64,000 nucleotides of DNA from positions 1 through 64,000 of the forward strand of contig CATKHT010000066.1 of assembly GCA_949752745.1 (NCBI GenBank). The letters run 5' to 3'. The DNA comes from Protula sp. h YS-2021. Taxonomy: Eukaryota; Annelida; Polychaeta; Sabellida; Serpulidae. The notes beneath the pieces are model-generated. The model was not told the DNA's origin, made no database searches, and was given only the letters and a program-made list of their open reading frames with translations. Below, one piece after another: positions 1 to 11,500 of this stretch. Within the stretch, counting starts at the first letter, position 1, and each line of letters starts with the position of its first letter. A program made the position numbers and the translations under genes.

Positions 1-128
1 GAAGGGGGTGTGGGGAGGAGGGGTGTGGGAAGGAGGGGGAGTGGGTGTGGTGAAGAAGGGGAGGGGGAGTGGGGAGGAGCGGGTGTGGGGAGGAGCGGGA
101 GGGGGAATGGGGAGGCTGGGAGCCATAC

Positions 129-302
129 CAGATTCCTGCACATCATGTCATTGCCCACTTGGGCGACGAGGTGAAGCGGCGTCCTCTGGCTCGAGTCACG
201 TGTTCGCGAGTTCACATCCACGTGCACCGAGAGCAGGAACAAGACGGACTCCAGGTCATTCTTCAAAATGGCCGTGTGCAGAAAGTTCTTGCCTTTCGGA
301 TA
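129..302 (-). CDS. ANKFY1: ANKFY1 exon: ankyrin repeats, last in window
   Basis: Encodes GKNFLHTAILKNDLESVLFL, then LSVHVDVNSRTRDSSQRTPL. Acceptor tcgcag|, donor ctg|gtatgg, both phase 0. The next exons lie beyond the left edge, whose first 120 bases are G-rich simple sequence. Confidence 0.9.
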
Positions 303-3300
303 CTGCGACAGTCGAAACAGACAAAAACACGTGAAAACTTCGGATTCTGCGTGAACATCAATCGAAACAGGACTTAAATGTGCAAATACAATTTTCAAAA
401 GCTGCAAACAACATAAATTATTATTATTTATTATTTCAATGGCAATATATTTCCTTTCCACCCATAAATAACAGTTAATTTCTTCTTCAACAACCCTTTT
501 TAATCAAACCTTACTTCAAGAATATATTGTTGGGTTTTGTAATTTATACTGTTTACACTTTGACAGTGACTAAACTAAGCAATTAAGCAATATGGTCTCT
601 TTTCGACGTTGTAGAGTCCAATTTTTTCCAACAGATACCGCTCTCGACAAACTTCTTGGACATTCGACACGAAAGACGGTGTTTTTATTCGAGGCTAGCA
701 CACGTGTAAGGCTCAGTTACTGTGACGTCATATCACCTGTTCGGCGCACTGTGGAGCTCTGTCCAGTATCGCTTGGGCAGCCTTGTTATTTTTCGTCACC
801 ATGGCAGCAGCGAATGGGCTCGTGCCGTGCCGGTCAAAGGTCATAAGGTCAATGGTTTCATTGGCGAGCAGCAGGGTAATGATGCCGTGGTGTTGGTTTT
901 CTATGGCGATGTGAAGCGGGGTCTTGCCAATCGGCGTCCTACAGAACGCAGACCACGCAACCCAACATGTACTGTTAAATGTTATGGTTGGGATTAACTC
1001 ATACAGTGAACCACAATTCTGTTAATAAGTTAGTAATCTTCACAGTATTCCAATGTGATATCGTTTTCGTTGAAAATATCAATCAATCAATCAATATCAG
1101 TATTTATATGGCGCTCTGTAAGTAGAACTACCCAGGCGCATAACAGTTGATACTAAAAACACAGTTGAACGTCTAGGCGTATGATTTAGCATATACAAAC
1201 GTTTTGAGCTTTCTTATAAAAACGTCAACACTTTGTTCAGATCGTAGTTGAAATATGTATGTAGATATGTAGAAATAAATCTGGCAAGCCTTCCAAGACA
1301 GCCTCCTCTCTCTTGCAGAGCACATTAAAATTACCCCCATCACATTAACATCCCCCCCCAATAACATAACCTCAACCCCTCCCAAAGATATATAATTTAA
1401 CTACACATTAACAGTATGCTCCAGCAAGCGCTGGAAGCCATTCTGCAGCCCTCACCGCCCTTTCCCATCACCCCTCTCCCCCTCATCTTCCCGGCAGAGC
1501 AGTTACCTCACCCGCACATTGACGTTGTGTTCCAGTAAGCACTGTTCGGCCGTCCGTAGCCCTCATCTTTCCTTTGTCACACAGCCCCCACCCCACCCCT
1601 CCAAACGAAGATGGCCACCTCATTGCGCTCCAGCAGGTACTGCACTGTAGCCTCATCTCTCATCTGTCACAGACCAACCCCTCCCCCACCCTCCTTCCCC
1701 TCCCACCGAAAGACGGCCATCTCACCTGCACATTGACGGTTAGCATCGTGTTCCAGCAAGCACTGCACGGCCGTCTGCAGCCCTCATCCCTCCTCTGTCT
1801 ACCCCCCCCCCCGTCCCCCCATCCCGTTCTCCCACCGAAGGCGGTCACCTCACCTGCACATTGACGTTAGCATCGTGTTCCAGCAAGCACTGCACGGCCG
1901 TCTGCAGCCCTCATCCCTCCTCTGTCACCCCCCCCCGGTCCCCCCCATCCCCTTCTCCAACCGAAGGCGGTCACCTCACCTGCACATTGACGTTAGCATC
2001 GTGTTCCAGCAAGCACTGCACGGCTGTCTGCAGCCCCCATCCCTCCTCTGCCACCCCCCCCGTCCCCCCCCACCCCCCTCCCTCCCACCGAAGGCGGTCA
2101 CCTCACCTGCACATTGACGTTAGCATCGTGTTCCAGCAAGCACTGCACGGCCTGTTCTGCAGCCCTCATCCCTCCTCTGTCACCCCTCCCCCCCGTCCCC
2201 CCATCCCCTTCTCCCACCGAAGGCGGTCACCTCACCTGCACATTGACGTTAGCATCGTGTTCCAGCAAGCACTGCACGGCCGTCTGCAGCCCTCATCCCT
2301 CCTCTGTCACCCCCCCCCCCCCGTCCCCCCATCCCCTTCTCCCACCGAAGGCGGTCACCTCACCTGCACATTGACGTTAGCATTGTGTTCCAGCAAGCAC
2401 TGCACGGCCGTCTGCAGCCCTCATCCCTCCTCTGTCACCCCCCGCCCCGCCCCCCCCCCCCCCCATCCCCTTCTCCCACCGAAGACGGCCACCTCACCTG
2501 CACATTGACGTTAGCATTGTGTTCCAGCAAGCACTGCTCGGGGGTCTGTCGCCCCTCATCCCTCCTCTGTCACACCCGTCCGCCGCCCCCCCATCCTCCT
2601 TCCCCTCCCACCGAAGAAGGCCACCTCGCCTGCACATTGACGTTAGCATTGTGTTCCAGCAAGCACTGCACGGCTGTCTGCAGCCCTCATCCCTCCTCTG
2701 TCACCCCCCCCCCCGTCCCCCCATCCCCTTCTCCCACCCGAAGACGGTCACCTCACCTGCACATTGACGTTAGCATCGTGTTCCAGCAAGCACTGCACGG
2801 CCGTCTGCAGCCCTCATCCCTCCTCTGTCACCCCCCCCCCCCCGTCCCCCCCATCCCCTTCTCCCACCGAAGGCGGTCACCTCACCTGCACATTGACGTT
2901 AGCATTGTGTTCCAGCAAGCACTGCACGGCCGTCTGCAGCCCTCATCCCTCCTCTGTCACCCCCCCCCCCCGTCCCCCCATCCCCTTCTCCCACCGAAGA
3001 CGGTCACCTCACCTGCACATTGACGTTAGCATTGTGTTCCAGCAAGCACTGCACGGCCGTCTGCAGCCCTCATCCCTCCTCTGTCACCCCCCCCCCCCCG
3101 TCCCCCATCCCCTTCTCCCACCGAAGACGGTCACCTCACCTGCACATTGACGTTAGCATCGTGTTCCAGCAAGCACTGCACGGCCGTCTGCAGCCCTCAT
3201 CCTCCTCTGTCACCCCCCCCCCCCGTCCCCCCATCCCCTTCTCCCACCGAAGGCGGTCACCTCACCTGCACATTGACGTTAGCATCGTGTTCCAGCAAGC

Positions 3301-3600
3301 ACTGCACGGCTGTCTGCAGCCCTCATCCCTCCTCTGTCACCCCCCGCCCCCCCACCCCCTCCTCCCACCGAAGACGGCCACCTCACCTGCACATTGACGT
3401 TAGCATTGTGTTCCAGCAAGCACTGCGCGGCTGTCTGCAGTCCCCAGGCACAGCACATGTGCAGCGGCGTCTGGCCGTCCGCTACCACGTCCGCGCCCTC
3501 CCCGCGCGGCCCCACGCGACGCGTGCTGTTTACATCGCACAAACTAAACAAAGAATTTGGTTAAACGTCAAAAAACAAAAAAAAAAAAAAACAACAAAAA

Positions 3601-3642
<42 letters not shown>

Positions 3643-5502
3643 AAACAAAAAAACGCGCACACACGGACGAGTGGATTTCGAGTTAGGCAGCCAGGACGAC
3701 GACCAGCCTAAGAGTTGTGAGTGAAGGGTTTTTTACAAACTACGTAAGGAAATATTTGTTTTAATATCTATTCCTTTACTCCTCTGGATATAACGCATTT
3801 AGTGGTACACACAGCGCCCAGAATATAGTGAGTTGGCAGTTTGTTCAGAAGGGATTTTTTCAGTCAAACGTCATGTGATCAGGTATCTTACAATGCAAGG
3901 GTGTGGCCCAACAACTGAACGACGGGATGAAAGGCCTCACCTTCTGATCAGAAAACAAGCGCTGCTTTCATTGTTTTCGTCTATGGCTTTATGCAGCAGT
4001 GTCTGTTGACACCCCTCGGCCCGGCTCCCCACATGTCCGTGTCACAGCCATGCTGCACCTATCCGCCATGACGTCAACGGAGAGAGAAATCAGATTAACG
4101 CAACACACCCCACCACCACCGCCCCCTTCAAGCAAACAGTTTTGCATATTTAAAAAATTACTAATTAATTCACACGATATTTAAAAAAATTCTTCTGGGG
4201 TTTTGAACAAGATATTAGAACATTTCATGTTTTCTTGACCTTTTTCGTTTTTTCTCCTCTCTCAAAACCTTTCTCGCTTTTCTTATGCACTAGCCCATTA
4301 ACAACAAAAACACAGTTAATTCTGAATTAAATTCACATATACATAAAAACAGTACGAAGTGCCTTTCACAAGGGTACGAAGTGACTAAAAAAAAAAAAAA
4401 AAGGGTACGAAATGCCAAAGGTGCGAAGTGTCCAGTTCCCACAACATCAACAGCAAAGATTCTCTCACCAGTACTGACGCTATCTCGTGCTGGCCCGAGT
4501 CTAGAGCCTGCCAGAGCGGGCAGTCGCCGTCGTTTTTGTCGAGGACATTGATGTCGGCGCCTCTGTTACACAAGCTGTCCACCACCTGGCTCAGCCCCTC
4601 CTTCACGGCTAGCTGAATGGGAGTGCGGTGACCTCGCGTCCTGCCAGTGGGCAAGCAGTAGTCACCACACACAAGCCTTTCATTTCAATTAAGCAGAGGT
4701 CACCAGAAACACACAAGCCTTTCATTTCATTTAAGCAGAGGTCACCAGAAACACACAAGCCTTTCATTTCATTTAAGCAGAGGTCACCATAAACACACAA
4801 GCCTTTCATTTCATTTAAGTAGAGGTCACCATAAACACAAAAGCCTTTCATTTCATTTAAGTAGAGGTCACCATAAACACAAAAGCCTTTCATTTCATTT
4901 AGGCAGAGGTCACCACAGACACACAAGACTGTCATGACCTTATCGCAGCTTAATTTAAGCAGCAGTCACCACAGACACACAATCCTTTCACAGCCTTACC
5001 TCAGCTCAATTTAGGCAGTAGACACACAAGAAGTTCATAGCCTTATCTCAGCTCAATTTAAGCAGTAGTCACCATAGACACACAAACCTTTCATGACCTT
5101 ATCTCAACTCAAGTTAATCGATATCACCACAAACAAGATAACCACTCTTGCAACCACTCTCGCAACAAATCAGTGAAACAAATACAACAGATAATATGTA
5201 CTGGGTGTTTCTGAACAGGAATTTTCAGACAAGGCTGGGAAGAGGTCCCCCGACATAAAAAATTTGCGAACCATTACTTGACCAACAGAATTTTTCTCGA
5301 GTGCATTTTCTGATCCGTTGATAATTAAATGCATTTTCTTCTCTTTTTTTACACTTCCTTGAAGAAAAAGTATTCTGCATTTCGTCTGTAATTACACATT
5401 TTCTAGCTGAACTTCTTAACCTGCCTCTGGCCCTGCCTTCCTGTTAGGCTTGGGGAAATCACGTCTTAACTTACGTTGAGAAATTCACCCTCTGATTTTT
5501 AC

Positions 5503-5555
<53 letters not shown>

Positions 5556-8500
5556 TGGTTGTATTATTCAACTCACTTCTTGTTAACATCGGCGCCATGT
5601 TGGATCAAGAACAACGCTGATTGGCTGTCTTGTTTCATGATAGCTTGATGAAGCAAACTAAGCCCTTCACTGTTGACGTCATTCACACTAGCGCCACCTG
5701 TTGATGACATAGAGAGTACAATTTATTAGCCAAAAATTTTGAAGCGTCCTCGCTCGTCTGTTGTCGAATGGTCATAACAGGTGGCCACCTGAAATCCGAA
5801 ATGAAATTCCCTGAGTTTTTCCAGAGGTTTTCCATACAATGAACTTGACTACGTCTCGAAGAGTACGTCTATCCCCCGTGGGGGATATGGTTTGTGTAAG
5901 GCTGTTGCGTGTTGACTACGCAAAAAAAAATTTACAAGTGGAAGGATGTAAGTCGACGTAGTGTCTAACATTTAGACGGATCAATCCATTAACCAGTATT
6001 CGCGTGAGACTGTCGTAGGTACGCTAAGTACAGCGCCGATTTTGAAAAATTCGCCATTTTGTCAAGTCCCATCCGGAAAATGCTTGATCACTGCACTGCG
6101 GAAGGTGCCAGGGAGCCCGTGTGCAGAATTTGAAACGAATCCATTCATTAATGTGGCCTGTAGACGCGTGAGACTGCCGTATATATAAAGTCCAGTGCCA
6201 ATTTTCAAATGTCCGCCATTTCGTCAATTTTTGGTCGATCCGGAAAATTCTTGGTCACTGCACTGCGGAAGGTTCCAGAGAAGCCGTGTACAAAATTTGA
6301 AACGAATCCGTCTATTAATGTGGCCTGAAGACGCGTGAGACTGCCGTATATACGCTAAGTCCAGTGCCGATTTTCAAAAGTCCGCCATTTTGTCAATTGT
6401 TGGCCGATCCGGAAAATTCTTGCTCACTGCACTGCGGAAGGTTCCAGAGAAGCCGTGTACAAAATTTGATACGAATTTGTCTATTAATGTGGCTTGAAGA
6501 CGCGTGAGACTGCCGTATATATAAAGTCCAGTGCCAATTTTCAAATGTCCGCCATTTCGTCAATTTTTGGCCGATTCGGAAAATTCTTGGTCACTGCACT
6601 GCGGAACGTTCCAGAGAAGCCGTGTACAAAATCTGAAACTAATCCGTCTATTAATGTGGCCTGTAGACGCGTGAGACTGCCGTATATACGCTAAGTCCAG
6701 TGCCAAATTTCAAATGTCCGCCATTTTGTCAATTTTTGGCCGATCCGGAAAATTCTTGCTCACTGCACTGCGGAAGGTTCCAGAGAAGCCGTGTACAAAA
6801 TTTGAAACGAATCCGTCTATTAATGTGGCCTGTAGGCGCGTGAGACTGAAGCGTGACAGACGGACAGACGGACAGACCGAAAAGTTCAAAACTATATCCC
6901 TCCGTTTCACGGGGGATACTTTTGACAGCGCAGGTTTTCAGAATTCTAAAACTTGAATGATCTGGTTCGAAAACAATAGTCATCGACTCCGTATCCCACT
7001 ATTTCTCTTAAACACTTAGCAAAAGGCAACGTTCAACAAATTCTTACTAAACCCATCCAATTTTGCAGAAGAAAAATTTACGTGGAAATACCCAAATTCC
7101 CAAAAATCCCTGAGTTTTCCTGACTGGAAAATGTTGATTCATTTTTCCCTGAATTCCCTGATTTCCAGGGTCGGTGGCCACCCTGTCATAACTAATATCC
7201 GAGTGTGCGTGCATAACACACAATGAATAGGCTTAAATCAACAAATTCACAACTAGTAGGTAATCACTTAAAACATTATTTAACCAGATGAAAGTTTCAC
7301 CGAGTGTAAACTGTATTGAACAATTAATTTAAAGAGGAGGAAAACGGCCATTCGGCCTGCCCAATGCGTAACGAACCTTGCATAAGCTGGATGGCTATGG
7401 TGTGGAATCTCTGCCAGATGGCGAGCGCCAGCGCGCTCTGGTCTTCCGAGTCCTTCAGGGTGAAGTTGGGTATGATGAGCATATTGTCCCCGCCCCTTGT
7501 CACTTCCGCTGCAACACAACGATAGGTTTGCGCGATATACCGCGACTTCGATAATGTAAGCAAAACATTTTGCCGGAATCGTGTTCGAAAGAAAAGCGTG
7601 ACGCATTGACTGTTAGACACGCTTATGGACAGACAGGTCGCTCAAGTTAAAGGCATTCTCCCTCCTCACCCCGTCACCCCAACTCCCCTCTTGACCAGAG
7701 GGGCACAAAAATACGGAGACCGTTTTTCCTTTCCAGTGTTCCGGTCCTGTAAAAGAATACACCTGGAAGGTGCTTTTTATATTTTCATTTATTATTTTTT
7801 TAAGTAAGAAGAGGAATGAGAAAACTATACTACTACCACGGTCATCTAAAAGAAAATGTGATAAATTACTAACATTCATGTTTCGTCATTTTTTTCGGGG
7901 AGTTTAGGCATCCTACATCTGTCTGCTATTATTTACTGATGTTTCTTAACAATGTTATAATGGGCAGCCTGGTCTGCAGTTGGTCTATAGGAAGTTAAGA
8001 CTGACCTTTAAAATCTAAAAACACTTGAATGACATCCCGGTGCGTATTCGCAATTGCTATGTGTAGCGGCGTTTGCTTGTAGACGGAACTACTTTCGTTC
8101 AGCGGCATCGACGTTTGAGCGTTGGGATTTGCGCCTTTGTTCAACAGTGCCTTTGCTAATTTCGACTGCCCTTGCATACACGCAACGTGCAGGGCCGTTT
8201 CTCCCTGTTCAACAGCACCAAAAATTGCTTTTAATTTAATATGTACAAAAACATCATAAAAATTGGGCGAAATTACTGTAGCTACATTTTACTTTCTTTA
8301 TCCAACAATACTGCCCAGTATTTTATCTATCTAACTTGGGTACCTTGTACTGGAAATATACATACCTTCGTATTAGTAAGTTTCGTGTTGCACCCATTTT
8401 CTACCAGAAAAAGCGCAGCTACTTCGTTTCCAAGGCGTATCACTTTATGCAACAATGTGTCCCCTACCAAAAATAATAATAATGCCAGATAAAAAAGTTA

Positions 8501-11500
8501 AAATAAATAAAGATAAAGAAAATTAAAACTGAAATTTCTTTTTTCCTAATTTTAAACTTTAATTAAGTCGTACTTCAAATGAATTTGAAACTCAAATTAC
8601 AGAACAATTAAAAATACAGGAGCTTGCAGTTTTTTTTGCGTCCTCTTTTGCATTGCACAATAGTACAAAAGAAACATTTCACTTGCAAACTTAATCTCGT
8701 CAAATGATGTGGCTTAAGCCACAGAATTCTATAAACCAGTCGTACCTGACGGCTGGCTGATATTATCTGTCGAACAACCTCGTTTCAAAAGTCGGGCCGC
8801 AAAACTATCATCACCATAGCAACCGTTCATAGGTTCTTTTTGTAGCGCCAGGGCGAGTACTGTGTGCCCGTCGCCATTGACCAGCTCAAGGTCAAGTTCG
8901 GGGTGCTGCAGCAGTACCCCAAGTACCAGCTCGTTGTTACGCAGTACGGATACGTGCAGAGCAGAACTGCGCAATAAAAAAACACGTTAACCACAAGAAA
9001 ACACAAGAAGTCATACCTCACAAAAAGCTCCCAATTACAACTTCAATGCTTAAAAACAACGTCCACTTTTTTTTCTTTATATTTTTTTATATAAAACGAT
9101 CACTGATTAATACTCACTTGTTTTTTGTTTTTTTTTTTTTTTTTCCCACTTTTTTATATTGTGACTTTTTTATTTGTCTTTTGACTTTTCATGCTGTACT
9201 GAAAAAAAATCAACTAAATACTTGCTTTTCCTGGGAATCAAGTACATTAGCACTGGCCCCGTTCTGTAGCAACAACTTGGCTATATTCGTCATGCCTTCC
9301 AGCACACATTTTTCCGTGACGTCAGGATCGTAACTGGCCACGAGATGCAAGGGCGTTTGCAGGCTTTCCGGCAGTGTCGTATCCACACTGCAGCTATTTT
9401 TAATCAGGAATGTTGCCGCAAACTCATCCCCTGGGAGATACATACAGAACCCATTACCTAAAAGGTGGTATACTTTTTGCATGCTTGCTGGCAGCAGTTC
9501 GAAATGGCCCAACCACGTTTCCAGACTATATCTTCCACTGTGTCTCCGCTCAGACGTAATCCGCTTATATCGTAAAGGAATTTATGTTCAATAGGGGACT
9601 GGTTTCCATGCCTCGAATGGGACAGCAGAAGGGCAAGGAGAGGCTGGAGGAGGAGGGGGGAGGGGAGGTAGTTAGTACTGCTCCTTTCGTTATTAACAGT
9701 ATTAGCGAATACTGACACAGAAGTCTTACGATGTCAGCCACACGGCACGGAGTGTAGAGTGGTTCATCCAGCAAATCATTCTCACTTTTCTCACAAAACT
9801 ACCATTTTATTCATTCTTTAATATTGAAACCGGAAAATGTACTAAATAAAACTGTTCAGTCTTTCCCTTTTAAATCTAAAAAAAAATTGTTCCGTTTTAT
9901 TTTTATCAGTAAAAACTCAGTCTACATCCGATAAAAACACACATTGTTTTTTACTCAAACAGGAAATATTGTGGAAAGTTCAAATGCTAGTTGCTGTAAC
10001 ACAACAAGAGCAGGTGCAAGTGGGTCTACCGTAATCGAAGTCACGTGATTGGTTGAGTTTACACAAAGGAAGCACAACGCACACAACACGGCGAACAACA
10101 GCAACTCTGGTCTCCACTTATCTCAATTTTGTTTATATAGAGGATTTAGTTATCGCCAACCTTTTCCCAAAATCGGATATAGTAATCTTCCCGTTATCTT
10201 CAACCGTTATCTTTCTTGCATCGCATGTCACCAGTTTCTATAGGATATAACAAAATTTAGGTATCTCGTAGTAGAACTAAGTGTGGGGTTAGAAAAATAC
10301 AGCAAAAAGTCGTGATATAACATACCTCGGCGTATAGCCTTGTGCAACAGACACACGCCATGCTCATCACACTTATTCACGTCCACGCGGTGTTTTACGA
10401 GAGTTTGCGCGATACCTTCAAACTGATTTTTTAACGCTAAATCCAGTGGCAATTCCCCCTTGTTGTCCATTTCGTTCAATTTTCCAGGTAACTGAAAACG
10501 AGTCGATAAACACCGAGTCACCTTGCGCTACATTACATTAATTCTCCGTTCCTGAACACCTCTATTTAGTAAACAATCTTTTAATTAGTGACCACTTTTT
10601 AAAAAAAAATGTCTCGATTCCATTATGAAATTTATCTCCCTCTAGAAAATGCGTCTATATATAAACACCTCTATATAATATTTGTTGCTAAAAATAGTCG
10701 CTAAAACAAACAATCCGCTGTTATCTACGAAGGCCTTATCGGTACCTGCGAATCGTTCTCTACCAGATACAGAAACAAGATATCTTCTCTGTTTGTCCTT
10801 ATCGCTGTATGCAGAGGGTACTGAGTTTTCGATTTGAACATCTTGTACGCCAAAGCTGCGGGCATCGTTTCAAAGTCTTCGCTTGTAAAATCTTCCTGTT
10901 TACAATATCAAACCAATAACACATTTGAACGCTTTGCCCAACAGCGAACACGCTTAGTCTGGATTATTCAAGAGCTTTCAACTATTTTTATTTGCCATCA
11001 CTCCCTCCTTTTTTTGGGGGTGGGGGGGGGGGGGGGAGGGGCGATAAAATGAGAAACTGACTTCTACATGGAACCACTCTAAAATAAAAAAATATGGAAT
11101 AAAGGTGTGAGCCAATTATGTCGACCAAGAACTGATATGAGAGACACGCACCCAGTGGGAGGAGATGATCTGTGAACAATGATCCTTGAGAGCATTTGCT
11201 GAGATTTCTTCCGCCGTCTGATAATACCGGATGCAGTTCTTCATGGTAACAGACGACATCAAGGCCTGCTCACACCTGCAAGGCGAACACTCCTGTTTTA
11301 CAAATGTATGTATGTAAAATATTTCGCCACTCCATCAAGAAATGTACGCTTGAGTGTGTTAACAAAAAAAGTGTCGACAACCAGACAGACCCGAAAACTA
11401 TAGTCCCACCAGCCGCGCCACGCGGCGGCGGGGGACTGACAATCCAGATGGACCACAAGTCTTTTATGTTCACTACGTGCACCCTTGTCGCCCAGTCAGA

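Noticed and set aside
1..120. G-rich left edge as a coding region
   Set aside because: Simple GGGAGGAG-type repeat within an ANKFY1 intron; the overlapping ORFs have no domain.
1574..3686. Plus-strand ORFs of 80-215 codons with repeating FQQALHGRLQPSSLLC-type peptides
   Set aside because: They are the antisense of the exon-derived minisatellite. Frames are kept open by the unit length and shift with C-run length.
6024..6983. ORFs on both strands in the 6-7 kb repeat
   Set aside because: Tandem non-coding repeat units; similar ORFs reappear at 21818-22084 only because the repeat does.
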